Assembly: GCF_036924535.1 (NCBI RefSeq)
Contig: NZ_JAZHRT010000001.1
Span: forward strand, 5,952,001-6,016,000
Source of the DNA: Bradyrhizobium sp. AZCC 2262
Lineage (GTDB): Bacteria; Pseudomonadota; Alphaproteobacteria; Rhizobiales; Xanthobacteraceae
Length of the DNA stretch: 64,000 nucleotides
Direction: 5' to 3'
The notes under the pieces are model-generated. The model searched no databases and was not told the DNA's origin. It saw only the letters and a list, made by a program, of their open reading frames with translations. A program made the translations under genes and the position numbers. This document shows positions 49,102 to 57,633 of this stretch, one piece after another. Position 1 is the stretch's first letter. Every line of letters begins with the position of its first letter.

Positions 49102-50298
49102 GTGCTGACAATGAAGATTTCAAGACGACAACTCGCGCTCGTAGTGGCCTTTTCCGCCATGTTATCGACCGCGCACGCAGCCGACGGCGAAATAGTGTTG
49201 GGGCAAACCATGCCCTACAGCGGTCCGGCATCCGCATTGAGCGCGATCGGAAAGGTCCAGACCCGCTATTTCCAGATGATCAACGAGCGCGGGGGCATCA
49301 ACGGGCGAAAGATCAAACTGATCTCCCTGGATGATGCCTACAGCCCGCCGAAGGCCGTCGAGCAGACCCGCAAGCTGGTCGAGAGTGAAGAAGCCATCGC
49401 CATCTTCGGCAGTATGGGAACGGCGCAGAACTCCGCGGTGCAGAAGTATCTCAACGCCAAGAAGGTACCTCAACTCTTCGTATTTGCAGCAAGCGACCGC
49501 TTCGCGGACCCTAAAACCAGCCCATACAGCATATCGGGGATGACGTTGTTCAGCACCGAAGCAACGATATACGCGGACCTAGTCGCCGACACCATTCCAC
49601 ACGCAAAAGTCGCGGTCCTTTACCAGAATGACGATTACGGCAGGGAGTACCTGCGAGGGTTCAAGACTCAGCTCGCCAAACGGGATCCCGCCGCGGAGAT
49701 CGTAGCGGCGACCGCTTACGAAGTGACGTCCCCGACAGTCGAGTCCCAGGTCATCGCGCTGGCGGCCACCAACGCGAGCGTGTTCCTCAACGCATCGACC
49801 GGAAAGTTCACATCACAAGCAATCAGGAAGGCAGGCGAGATCGGTTGGCGTGCGCAACAGTTTCTTCCGATCGGAAGCAATTTTATTTCAACAATCCTAC
49901 GGCCCGGAGGCCTCGAATACGCAAAAGGCGCGATCTCGGCCACGCCGACGAAGTCGGTCGGCGATCCGGAGTGGGCGAACGACCCGGCCTACCTCGAATG
50001 GCTCGCCTTTATGAAGAAGTACTACCCGGATGGGGACCTGGAGGATCAGCTGAACTTCACGGGTTGGAACATCGCGGTGCTCATGACGAAAGTGATCGAA
50101 GCATGCGGATCTGACGTGTCGTCCGCAAATCTCATGAAGCAGGCGACTTCACTGAACAAGGTCGAGCTTCCCGGATTGATCCCGGGCGTCACTGTCAACA
50201 CCAGTGCCGACGACTATCGCCTGATCAAGACGCTCCGGGCACAGCGCTTCGACGGAAGCCACTGGACGCCCCTCGCGGAAAAATTGTCGGTCCAGTAA
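49102..50298 (+). CDS. ABC-transporter periplasmic binding protein (HAAT type)
   Basis: A type I periplasmic binding protein of about 396 residues. Signal peptide KISRRQLALVVAFSAMLSTA with cleavage near HAADG, then EIVLGQTMPYSGPASALSAI and NERGGINGRKIKLISLDD, typical for LivJ-like proteins linked to aromatic uptake. GTG 49102 has GAGG 5 nt upstream; ATG 49111 is the alternative start and gives a more usual signal peptide. No permease or ATPase genes are adjacent. Its promoter carries the MarR-type palindromes, so it is probably induced with the second Rieske system. Confidence 0.88.
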   Translation: MLTMKISRRQLALVVAFSAMLSTAHAADGEIVLGQTMPYSGPASALSAIGKVQTRYFQMINERGGINGRKIKLISLDDAYSPPKAVEQTRKLVESEEAIAIFGSMGTAQNSAVQKYLNAKKVPQLFVFAASDRFADPKTSPYSISGMTLFSTEATIYADLVADTIPHAKVAVLYQNDDYGREYLRGFKTQLAKRDPAAEIVAATAYEVTSPTVESQVIALAATNASVFLNASTGKFTSQAIRKAGEIGWRAQQFLPIGSNFISTILRPGGLEYAKGAISATPTKSVGDPEWANDPAYLEWLAFMKKYYPDGDLEDQLNFTGWNIAVLMTKVIEACGSDVSSANLMKQATSLNKVELPGLIPGVTVNTSADDYRLIKTLRAQRFDGSHWTPLAEKLSVQ

Positions 50299-50381
50299 AG
50301 CCGGGGCCCGCGTCGCGATCGCAAATCAGGCCCCCCCGCAGCGCGGCCATTTTAGTGAGAGGTGCCTGGTCGAGAATCCAA

Positions 50382-50705
50382 TCAGGCCGCGTCCGCAGTA
50401 TCGAGATCGACGAATACTTCGCCGTCCCGCACTTCGACCGTGTAAGTCCGCACGTCCCTGTATGTCGTGGTCTGGCACCTACCCGACCTTACGTCGAACA
50501 TCGCACCGTGTAAGGGACATTCAATGACGTACTCTTCGAGAAAGCCGCTCGATAATAGCGCGTAGGCGTGAGGACAGACGTCGTCTGTAGCGAACACCTC
50601 TCCATTCACCATATACAAGGCGACGCGCAGGTCCCCTAACTTTACCCCGACCGGTTCTCCATCCGAGAGCTTCGAGACGGGACACAAGGCTTGCCAAGCC
50701 GACAT
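50382..50705 (-). CDS. Rieske-type ferredoxin
   Basis: A 107-residue ferredoxin with a Rieske centre, CPHAYALLSSGF and CPLHGAMFDV (CxH and CxxH ligands), as in BphA3/AhdA-type carriers that serve Rieske oxygenases. Family pattern continues with VEVRDGEVFVDL. It starts 69 nt after the oxygenase stop in the same operon. A dedicated reductase is not present; the FAD reductase at 46138 could serve it. Confidence 0.92.
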   Translation of the reverse strand: MSAWQALCPVSKLSDGEPVGVKLGDLRVALYMVNGEVFATDDVCPHAYALLSSGFLEEYVIECPLHGAMFDVRSGRCQTTTYRDVRTYTVEVRDGEVFVDLDTADAA

Positions 50706-50774
50706 CTTGATATCCTCCTGATCAGTGAGAAAGCGCGCGGCGGCGCTGGCCGCCGCGCCGGTTATCGATCGCGC

Positions 50775-51998
50775 CTATGGCGCGATCTGTCTCCAGTCTT
50801 CGGAGGCTGTCGCCAGCCGGCCGCCGACGGCGCGGATGTCCCGATACGACATGGTCTCGCATTGCGCGCTCTTCGGGGTCTTTCCGGCCATGAACGCCTT
50901 GACCTCTTCGAGTAGCTGCCGGCGTACGCGAACGATCGCCTGATCGGCCGAGCACAGATACTCCGCTGACCTGTCGACGATCGGTCCCATGCTGACCATG
51001 ACGACAAAATCCTCGATGACGATCTCGAAGAAACCGGTGTTGTTGCCGGCGTCCATGATCTGACGGTTCTGTCCCCAATTGGTGCTCTTGTCGCCGGGCA
51101 GACCCCCGGCCATAGGCCATTGGTTGGCCCGCTGCGTTCGACGCCAGGAGTCGACCGGTTTCACGGGGTTGTAGTAGATGTACCACTGGATGAGGTTCTC
51201 ATCGTCGATCGGAACGGCGATGATGGCGGTGCGATCCTGGTTCGGTCCGGTAAAGATCGGAGCGATCAGCCCGTAGTACGGCATCACAAATTCGGTGACG
51301 CGCGCGACACAAGATCCGTCCGGCGCCGAGCGGAGCGCGGCGGCCCGGAAACCGTAGGACTTTCTGTCGAACTCGTAGCTGACCGCCGTGTTTTCGCGGG
51401 TTGCGGCGAAGTCGGTCGCGGAGTTTGTCGTCCAACTCGCATGCAAAAGCGCAACATGCGAAGAATCGATCGTCGCCTCGACCCCCTGGAGCCAGTTTGC
51501 GTTCAATTCGATACCGGCGGCGTAGACCTGGTCGGGCGGGAGATCCATCCATTCGAAATCGCAGCACGGCGGAGCCTCGCCCTCGCCCAGCCAAACCCAC
51601 ACAAGGCCGGCGCCCTCGCGGACCGGATACGCCTTCACCTTCACTGTCTTGGCGAACTCCTTCGGACTGTTCGGCTCGTTCGGTACATCGAGCACCTCGC
51701 CCCCGGAGCTGATCTTCCATCCGTGGAACAGGCAGCGCAGTGAGCAGTCCTCGACGCGTGCCAAGGCAAGCGAGGCCCCCCGATGAGGGCATGCTTCGTC
51801 AAGGAATCCGACCTTGCCGTCGGCGCCTCTGAATGCGACGAAGTTCTGACCGAAGAGCTTCACCCGTACGGGTGCCTCGCCTTTCTTGACACGGACCGAA
51901 AGGACGGCCGGCAGCCAGTAATGCTGCCGCAGCATCTTTCCCATCGGAGCGTCGCCGGTAACACGACACAACAATTCGTTTTCTTCCCTGGTGACCAT
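50775..51998 (-). CDS. Second Rieske non-heme iron oxygenase alpha subunit (phthalate-dioxygenase-like)
   Basis: The 407-residue protein has the Rieske motifs CPHRGASL and CLFHGWKI in the first 100 residues, and the mononuclear iron site in GVEATIDSSHVALLHASW. It begins VTREENELLCRVTGDAPMGK as in phthalate-4,5-dioxygenase-like proteins. It differs clearly from the oxygenase at 42490 and has its own Rieske ferredoxin. The promoter (TTGACA-16-GATAAT on the minus strand, 52073-52046) is covered by a CTTCCTAGGAAG palindrome. The substrate is unknown. Confidence 0.9.
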   Translation of the reverse strand: MVTREENELLCRVTGDAPMGKMLRQHYWLPAVLSVRVKKGEAPVRVKLFGQNFVAFRGADGKVGFLDEACPHRGASLALARVEDCSLRCLFHGWKISSGGEVLDVPNEPNSPKEFAKTVKVKAYPVREGAGLVWVWLGEGEAPPCCDFEWMDLPPDQVYAAGIELNANWLQGVEATIDSSHVALLHASWTTNSATDFAATRENTAVSYEFDRKSYGFRAAALRSAPDGSCVARVTEFVMPYYGLIAPIFTGPNQDRTAIIAVPIDDENLIQWYIYYNPVKPVDSWRRTQRANQWPMAGGLPGDKSTNWGQNRQIMDAGNNTGFFEIVIEDFVVMVSMGPIVDRSAEYLCSADQAIVRVRRQLLEEVKAFMAGKTPKSAQCETMSYRDIRAVGGRLATASEDWRQIAP

Positions 51999-52045
51999 TG
52001 GAACCTTCCTTTGATTGAGTTGACGCGAGAGGAAGCATGAGTCAT

Positions 52046-52073
52046 ATTATCTTCCTAGGAAGATTGTTGTCAA
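52046..52073 (-). promoter_or_regulatory. MarR-type operator in the promoter of the second Rieske gene
   Basis: On the minus strand TTGACA (52073-52068) and GATAAT (52051-52046) are 16 bp apart and the spacer holds CTTCCTAGGAAG (52051-52062). The region also serves the divergent SDR gene at 52152. Confidence 0.75.
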
Positions 52074-52151
52074 TGCGTCGTTCGATCGGCGCCGGGGTTT
52101 CGAAATTCGACCAAGCCAAAGGAGCGCGTCGCTCCTAGGGAGGAACGATCT

Positions 52152-53033
52152 ATGTCGACCAAACGTCTGGAAGGCTGCATTGCAGTGGTTACCGGTGGCA
52201 GCCGCGGTGTCGGCAAGGGGGTGGCCTTGGGGCTTGCGGAAGCGGGCGCGACGATTTTCGTGACCGCACGAACCCGCAAGAGCGGAACAGCCGATTGGCC
52301 CGGCTCGTTGGACGAGACGATCGCCGAAATAGCGCAGGCCGGCGGCACTGGCATCGGACTCGAGTGCGATCACTCCGACGACAAGGCCGTGAAGGAAGTG
52401 TTCCTCCGCATCCAGCGGGACTGCGGCGGTCTCGATTTGCTCGTGAACAACGTGTTCGCCGCACCAAACGTGATGCCGGTGAACGTGCCGTTCTGGGAAG
52501 TGCCGGTCTCAGTCTGGGATCTGATGCACGACGTGGGCTTACGCTCCCATTTCGTTGCCAGCCAATTAAGCGTTCCGTTGATGCTTGGTCGCGGGAATGG
52601 GCTCATCGTGAACACATCGTCAGGCGGAGGGATCCGGTACACCTTCAACGTACCGTTCGGCGTTCAAAAGTCGGGCGTGGACAGGATGGCACGCGACATG
52701 GCGCACGAATTGAAGCCTTACGGCATCGCCGCGGTATCGATCTGGCCTGGATACATAAAAAGCGAGAAGCTCGCCGCCCAACCGGATCGCGTTCCGCCGG
52801 CGCTCGCCAAGCTCATCGCAGAGAGAGGCGAAACACCGATCTTCGTCGGACGTGCGGTCGCGGCCTTAGCCAGCGATTCTCTCGTCATGAACAAGACTGG
52901 GCAGATCCTGCTTGCTTCCGAATTGGCCGCGGAATACGGGTTCACCGACATCGACGGGCGCGTGCCACCAGCTCCCAGTCGCGACCCCTCGCCCCTGTCT
53001 GTCTTCAAGCCCGCCGGCCCCAGCGGCGCGTGA
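52152..53033 (+). CDS. Short-chain dehydrogenase/reductase-like protein (DHRS1 type), catalytic Tyr replaced
   Basis: The 293-residue protein has an SDR Rossmann fold with VTGGSRGVGKGVALGLAEAG for the dinucleotide and LLVNNVFA in place of NNAG. It resembles the DHRS1 group, where the active site reads YGVGK; here the matching place reads NVPFGVQKSGV, so the catalytic Tyr is Phe while the Lys and the Ser (VNTSSGGG) remain. It may have lost or changed its activity. A GGAGGA site precedes ATG 52152. Divergent from the second Rieske gene and probably controlled by the same MarR site. Confidence 0.88.
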   Translation: MSTKRLEGCIAVVTGGSRGVGKGVALGLAEAGATIFVTARTRKSGTADWPGSLDETIAEIAQAGGTGIGLECDHSDDKAVKEVFLRIQRDCGGLDLLVNNVFAAPNVMPVNVPFWEVPVSVWDLMHDVGLRSHFVASQLSVPLMLGRGNGLIVNTSSGGGIRYTFNVPFGVQKSGVDRMARDMAHELKPYGIAAVSIWPGYIKSEKLAAQPDRVPPALAKLIAERGETPIFVGRAVAALASDSLVMNKTGQILLASELAAEYGFTDIDGRVPPAPSRDPSPLSVFKPAGPSGA

Positions 53034-53109
53034 TGTGCGCCGGCGACACGGTCCAACGAGGGACGCGCTTCGTCGTACCGGGATGATTGCCCGACCTGTC
53101 CCGGCGACA

Positions 53110-53950
53110 GCGAAGGCATTGTCGTGGATGCCGGCATCGATTTATGGTCCGGCGCCAAGCTGGCTGTGGTGACGCCTGCCCATCAATTCCCGCTGGGATG
53201 GCTCTCAGCCAACAAAGGCGTCGTCGCGTGCTCTCCTGGGCTCGGTCCTCGAAGGGCTGGATAGTCGAGGACGATTACTACACCGAATTTCATTTCGTCG
53301 GGAAGCCTCCCGACTCTCTCGCGGGCGCCGGCGGGTACGAGCGCGTTGTATATATCGGGACGTTCAGCAAGGTGCTGAATCCGTCGTTGCGTATCGGCTA
53401 CGTCGTGGTACCGCCCGCGCTGGTCGAGCGGTTCTCCCAAATCCGTCGCATCATCGATGGCCACCAACCGCATTTCATGCAGGCTGTTGTGCACCGCTTC
53501 ATCGAAGACGGGAACTTCGATCGCCATCTTGGCAAGATGAGGGCGCTGTATCCGAGACGGCGACGCGATCTCGTAGCAGCGATCACAGACGAGACCGGCG
53601 GTCGCTTAAGGCCGATCGAGGCGGCTGGCGGTACACATCTCACTGCCCTGTTTGATGAAGACATTGATGATGTTGCGTTCGCCCAAGCAATCAAACGCGC
53701 CGGTGTTAAAATGACACCTCTCACGTCGTTCCGCGTTCGATCCGGTGAGCCGGGACTGGTACTCGGATCTTCAAACTGCTCGCACTCGGCGCTTGACGGT
53801 GCCATGAACCAGCTTCACAAGACTCTTTCGTCCGCTTCCTACCCGAAAACGATTGCAAAGCGGCCTCAAGCGAGGTTGCTCGGCCCGCACCGTCCGGAGG
53901 CGGCCATTCCGGCGCCAGCGAAATGCAGCAGAACCACAAGCGGATCGTGA
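53110..53950 (+). pseudogene. Remnant of a MocR-type (GntR/aminotransferase) regulator
   Basis: The C-terminal PLP-aminotransferase-like part of a MocR regulator is recognisable: LAVVTPAHQFPLG, then in another frame MALSQQRRRRVLSWARSSKG, WIVEDDYYTEF, YIGTFSKVLNPSLRIGYVV (PLP-binding Lys in FSK) and so on. The break between the frames is at about 53198-53205 and looks like a one-base deletion. The N-terminal GntR helix-turn-helix and the first part of the aminotransferase domain are missing. Beyond about 53835 the frame continues with unrelated sequence. The gene is therefore not functional. Confidence 0.75.
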
Positions 53951-54227
53951 AAGGGGAGATGCGGAAGCCGTTTACGCGGGTCCATTAATGGAGTGGGCTG
54001 TAGGGTATCTGCAGGTGCCGTTTCGCTAGAAGTAAATCATGCGGACGGGTCAGTCGGATCTCGTCGCCCAACCTCTGCATGGAAGCTTGCGGCGGTTGGA
54101 AACACGCCTCCGTCCAACGCCGGCCGGCCGCACTTGGAAAGCAAAGCGCGTTGGATGCTTCTCTTCCCAGGAAGCTTTATGGCTTTTATAGACTGCAAAG
54201 CCAAAATGCGAAAGAGGAGAGAAACTC
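53951..54227. other. Region without a supportable gene
   Basis: Between the MocR remnant and the cupin gene. Short frames are present (for example 53993-54244) but none resembles a known protein or has a convincing ribosome site. The last 30 bp hold the GAGGAG site used by the cupin gene. Confidence 0.4.
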
Positions 54228-54791
54228 TTGCCCAACAACCGTAACGCACAAATCCCTACAATGGCCCCGAATTCGCTTCCCATCGCGGCCGTGACATCAG
54301 CTGCTAGCGGCGTCTTAGCGGCAATCCTGTTCGCAACTTTTCTCGGCCCCGCTCCGTCAACAAGCGCCTCGCTTCTCTTGCCCAAGTTCTTGTACGCGAC
54401 TTTTGCGGATCTCTGCAGCTCGCAAACTGATCGCAGCTACACCATGGAGTCTGCCGCAGAACGCCCCGGGGCCGTCGCAGAGGTCATCTCCACCGAAAAA
54501 CTTTCTCACGTTCCGGGCAAGAATATCTCTCTGGTTCGAGTGAAATTTCCTCCGGGAGGCTGGTCGCCCAAGCATTACCATGGAGGCTCCGTAACAGTCC
54601 ACGTACTCTCTGGTACCATTCGTTCGCAGATCGAGGGAACGCCGGCCGCAACCTACGGTCCAGGAGAGACGTTCTTTGAGCCGTTGGGAGCGATTCATAT
54701 ATTTGCTGAGAACGTCAGCCGCACTGACTCCGCAGAGGTGCTTGCGGTTTTTGTTCACGATGAGGGGGCGACGCTTACCACACATTTCTGA
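54228..54791 (+). CDS. Cupin-domain protein with N-terminal membrane or export segment
   Basis: A small cupin: HVPGKNISLVRVKFPPGGW, PKHYHGGSVTVHVLSGTIR (metal-binding His pair) and YGPGETFFEPLGAIHIFAEN form the two cupin motifs in the C-terminal 110 residues. A hydrophobic N-terminal helix (SGVLAAILFATFLG) suggests export. TTG 54228 has a GAGGAG site about 8 nt upstream; ATG 54261 is the alternative and leaves the hydrophobic segment at the very start. Function unknown; such proteins often lie beside oxidoreductase genes. Convergent with the azoreductase gene. Confidence 0.8.
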   Translation: MPNNRNAQIPTMAPNSLPIAAVTSAASGVLAAILFATFLGPAPSTSASLLLPKFLYATFADLCSSQTDRSYTMESAAERPGAVAEVISTEKLSHVPGKNISLVRVKFPPGGWSPKHYHGGSVTVHVLSGTIRSQIEGTPAATYGPGETFFEPLGAIHIFAENVSRTDSAEVLAVFVHDEGATLTTHF

Positions 54792-54831
54792 ACCACCACA
54801 CCGGACGGAAGAGGCGAGTTGCTGCAGCTCA

Positions 54832-55455
54832 CTAGAATATACGGGCAATTTCTCGCGCTTGCTGTTTCGCTTTTTCGAGAGCCACTACCGACTCAGAAAA
54901 TGCGGCTGACGTCGGCGCAACGACGATCGATTGGATGTCTCTGCATCCGATAACGCGTAACCAGTGATCGAAATACCGCTTCTGATGGTCCATGCCGGTC
55001 ATCCCCGACCCTTCCCCATAATCGAACGAACTACTGTAGATTGCGACGACAGGCTTGTTAACAAGCCCGACATATCCGGCTTTTGGCGACCACTCAAACA
55101 ACAATCCAGGCTGCGTAATTGTATCAATGTACTTCTTTAGAATAAACGGGATACCCCAATTCCACATCGGCACGCTAAAAATGTATTTGTCGTAAGCCTT
55201 GAACTTCTCGGCTTCATCCACAATGCGGCGCCAGACTGACCGTTCGGATTCGGAATGGTTAGCGCGTCGCAGCACCGCATACTTCGCCTCGATTGCGACG
55301 GAGTCGAGTTCAGGAAGGTCGTACGACCATAAATCAATTCGGTCCACGACGTCAGATCCATTTATCGAGACGTATTCGTTGACGAAGGCGTCGGCGATCT
55401 TTGTAGAGCAACCTCGCGGGCGAGGCGAGGACGATATGCGGAGAATTCGGGCCAT
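54832..55455 (-). CDS. FMN-dependent NADH-azoreductase-like protein (AzoR family)
   Basis: A flavodoxin-fold quinone/azo reductase of 207 residues from ATG 55455. It begins ARILRISSSPRPRGCSTKIA (FMN phosphate loop), and the family signature FSVPMWNWGIPFILKKYIDT followed by TQPGLLFEWSPKAGYVGL is clear. AzoR proteins reduce quinones and can also act on azo and nitro compounds. The promoter region holds a MarR-type palindrome (55473-55492), so the gene probably belongs to the same regulon as the second Rieske system, as with other MarR-controlled quinone reductases. Confidence 0.88.
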   Translation of the reverse strand: MARILRISSSPRPRGCSTKIADAFVNEYVSINGSDVVDRIDLWSYDLPELDSVAIEAKYAVLRRANHSESERSVWRRIVDEAEKFKAYDKYIFSVPMWNWGIPFILKKYIDTITQPGLLFEWSPKAGYVGLVNKPVVAIYSSSFDYGEGSGMTGMDHQKRYFDHWLRVIGCRDIQSIVVAPTSAAFSESVVALEKAKQQAREIARIF

Positions 55456-55472
55456 GACGAACAACACTCCAG

Positions 55473-55492
55473 TTATCTTCCTAGGATGATAA
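55473..55492 (-). promoter_or_regulatory. MarR-type operator upstream of the azoreductase gene
   Basis: TTATCTTCCTAGGATGATAA is a 20-bp palindrome with one mismatched pair and the same core as the other MarR-type sites. It lies 18 bp before the start codon at 55455 and would overlap the -10 region. Confidence 0.65.
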
Positions 55493-55628
55493 TTCTATAA
55501 CGCCAGGCAATCCATCCTGTCGTGCGCAAAAAGCGGCCAACGTTGCTGAATGATGCGGCAAATTTAGCGGATTAGCGAGCCTAGGTAGTTTTGCTGATTT
55601 CGTCGCTTGCCCAACCGCGCGACACACC

Positions 55629-55657
55629 TTGACACACTATCTTCCTTGGAAGATTAT
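55629..55657 (+). promoter_or_regulatory. MarR-type promoter reading right with no gene behind it
   Basis: TTGACA (55629-55634), 17-bp spacer containing CTTCCTTGGAAG (55641-55652) and GATTAT (55652-55657) reproduce the layout at 49039. Downstream on the plus strand there is only non-coding sequence (55660-55858) and then the antisense strand of the tautomerase gene. The region 55493-55888 otherwise holds nothing I recognise. Confidence 0.6.
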
Positions 55658-55888
55658 ATGATGACTAGTCTAAGATGTTGAACCGACATTGGTCGCTGAA
55701 TCATGCCGACCAACTTGGTGCGATGTGCACAACACGCGAGCCATTTCCATAACGAGCAGCGCCGTTCAACTGTTCAACTTTTGAATCCGGCTCCCGTTGC
55801 GCCTATCCCCGATCTCACTGAACATGATCCCGCATAGAACGCCGCCGTCTCATACCCGATGATTGAAATTGAGTATTGGAAACCGTTC

Positions 55889-56230
55889 TCATTCGAGCAG
55901 ACGCTTCTTGTATGCATCCGGGTCCATGTCGCGGATATCGACGCTTATGCTGTATGTGCTCGTGAGGAGCTCGGACAGTGCTCTTCGAAGTTCCACGCTC
56001 AGCGCTTGCTTCTGTTGTCCCGTCCTGCCGGCGAGCAAGTATAGCGAGACATGAAAAAATGATCGGGCTTCTCCAGCCACCAAAAAGTCGTCAAACCTTT
56101 GAGCTCGGATCTTCAAATCCTCCGCCTTAACGACACCGGTCGAAGCAGCCGCGTTATGCAGGGAAAGGAGAATCTTGCCGATCGGCGGCATTTCCTGTTT
56201 CGCCGAGTAGTGACAGACAATATGGGGCAA
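55889..56230 (-). CDS. 5-carboxymethyl-2-hydroxymuconate isomerase-like tautomerase
   Basis: A 113-residue protein of the CHMI (HpaF/HpcD) group in the tautomerase superfamily. It begins PHIVCHYSAK after a TTG start (56230, GAGGG upstream), leaving Pro as the first residue, the catalytic base of the superfamily. Later sequence FFHVSLYLLAGRTGQQKQAL matches the group (HV.L.IL.GR). It follows pcaG by 14 nt. Its work here is unclear: ortho-cleavage of protocatechuate does not need a CHMI, so it may handle a side product or a modified ring-fission product. Confidence 0.8.
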   Translation of the reverse strand: MPHIVCHYSAKQEMPPIGKILLSLHNAAASTGVVKAEDLKIRAQRFDDFLVAGEARSFFHVSLYLLAGRTGQQKQALSVELRRALSELLTSTYSISVDIRDMDPDAYKKRLLE

Positions 56231-56244
56231 TCGCGTCCCTCTGT

Positions 56245-56835
56245 TTAAATGTCGAAGAATACGGTTTCGTTGTCGCCCTGCAGGTGGATGTCGAAGCGAT
56301 AGACCGTACCCTGAGCGTCGCTTTCCTTCTTGGCCACCAGAGAATCACGACGATCCGCAGGTACGAGCGCCAGTATAGGATCGGATGCGTTCGCGACCTC
56401 ATCCGAGAAATAAATCCTGGTTTGCGCCTGCCGCGTCATGCCCCGCGCGTAGACCGCAAGCACGATGTGCGGCGCCTGCTGCCTGTCGTTTGGGCCCGGC
56501 ACCGAACCCGGCTTGATTGTCTTGAAATTGTACTTTCCATCGCTGCTCGTACCGCAGCGTCCGAACCCGCGAAATGCCAGGTTCTGCAGCGAGCGTCCGC
56601 CCTGCGGATCGCTAAAGCGACCCTGCCCGTCGGGCTGCCAGATTTCGAGCATCGAATCCGAAACGATCTTGCCGTCGCCGTCGAACACCCTACCCTCGAT
56701 GCGGATGCGCTCGCCCGACACATCCGGAGTGGCCAGATCGTTGGTAAAGGCGTCGTTCCAGGCATAGTCGTCACCCGGCGTCAGGCCATATTTGAAATAT
56801 GGGCCGACGGTCTGCGATGGGGTAATGCCGGTCAT
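56245..56835 (-). CDS. pcaG: Protocatechuate 3,4-dioxygenase alpha subunit
   Basis: PcaG is the structural partner of PcaH in the intradiol dioxygenase that opens protocatechuate to 3-carboxy-cis,cis-muconate. The 196-residue product begins MTGITPSQTVGPYFKYGLTP, the usual PcaG start, with EIWQPDGQGRFSDP and HIVLAVYARGMTRQAQTRIY further on. The ATG at 56835 shares its A with the pcaH stop (TGATG). Nothing unusual. Confidence 0.93.
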   Translation of the reverse strand: MTGITPSQTVGPYFKYGLTPGDDYAWNDAFTNDLATPDVSGERIRIEGRVFDGDGKIVSDSMLEIWQPDGQGRFSDPQGGRSLQNLAFRGFGRCGTSSDGKYNFKTIKPGSVPGPNDRQQAPHIVLAVYARGMTRQAQTRIYFSDEVANASDPILALVPADRRDSLVAKKESDAQGTVYRFDIHLQGDNETVFFDI

Positions 56836-57539
56836 CAATGGGTCTCCAGCGGCGTGGCGTTGCGCCCTCGCAGCACGATATTGAAACGATAGGCAAGCGC
56901 CCAGTCGGGCTGGGTGCTGTCGAGGTCGAAACTGGACACCATGCGCATCCGGGCTTTTTCGTCCGCCACGGAATTGAAAATCGGGTCGAACTCGAACAAG
57001 GGATCATTGGGGAAATACATCTGCGTCACGACACGCGACAGGAAGGAGTGCCCAAACACTGAAAAATGGATGTGCGCCGGCCGCCAGGCATTCTTGTGAT
57101 TTCCCCAAGGATAGGCGCCAGGCTTGATCGTGACAAATCGATAGTAGCCCTTTTCGTCGGTCACCGCGCGCCCGGCGCCCGTGAAATTGGGATCCAGGGG
57201 CGCTGGGTGCTGATCGACGACGTGTATGTAGCGGCCGCAGGCGTTGGCCTGCCATAGCTCGACCAACGTGTTGGCGACGCCGCGACCATCCTCGTCCAGC
57301 ACGTGGCCATGGACGATGATACGCTCGCCAATGGGCTCACCGGCGTGCTGGACCGTCAGGTCGTTGTCACGCTCACGCACGGTTTCGTGGCCATAGACCG
57401 GTCCCGTCAGTTCGGACAAGGTAAGCGGCATGATGATCAAGGGCTTCGCGGGCGCACGCTTGATCGTGCTCTTGTAACCAGCAAAAAGCCGCGGGGCGAA
57501 GCTTTCCTCGGTACTTTCGCGCGGATAGACGAACGTCAT
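56835..57539 (-). CDS. pcaH: Protocatechuate 3,4-dioxygenase beta subunit
   Basis: PcaH holds the catalytic Fe(III). The 234-residue protein shows the ligands in GRYIHVVDQHPAP (Tyr), PGAYPWGNHKNAWRPAHIHF (Tyr and the two His), all in the family positions. ATG 57539 begins TFVYPRESTEESFAP; the upstream frame is unlike the family. It lies 94 nt after the DUF4863 gene in the same direction. Product of the preceding lyase (protocatechuate) is its substrate, so the two steps form a channelled order. Confidence 0.94.
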   Translation of the reverse strand: MTFVYPRESTEESFAPRLFAGYKSTIKRAPAKPLIIMPLTLSELTGPVYGHETVRERDNDLTVQHAGEPIGERIIVHGHVLDEDGRGVANTLVELWQANACGRYIHVVDQHPAPLDPNFTGAGRAVTDEKGYYRFVTIKPGAYPWGNHKNAWRPAHIHFSVFGHSFLSRVVTQMYFPNDPLFEFDPIFNSVADEKARMRMVSSFDLDSTQPDWALAYRFNIVLRGRNATPLETH

Positions 57540-57633
57540 AAGACTCTTCTCACTTCGGTTGTCACTATCGAAACTCAGGGTGGCTCGGTTACAGGGCCCC
57601 ACAAGCAATCTGCAAACCAGCGGCCGGCAACAA

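Noticed and set aside
53993..54244. An 83-codon plus-strand frame before the cupin gene
   Set aside because: No start context and no similarity to known proteins; it overlaps the cupin ribosome site.
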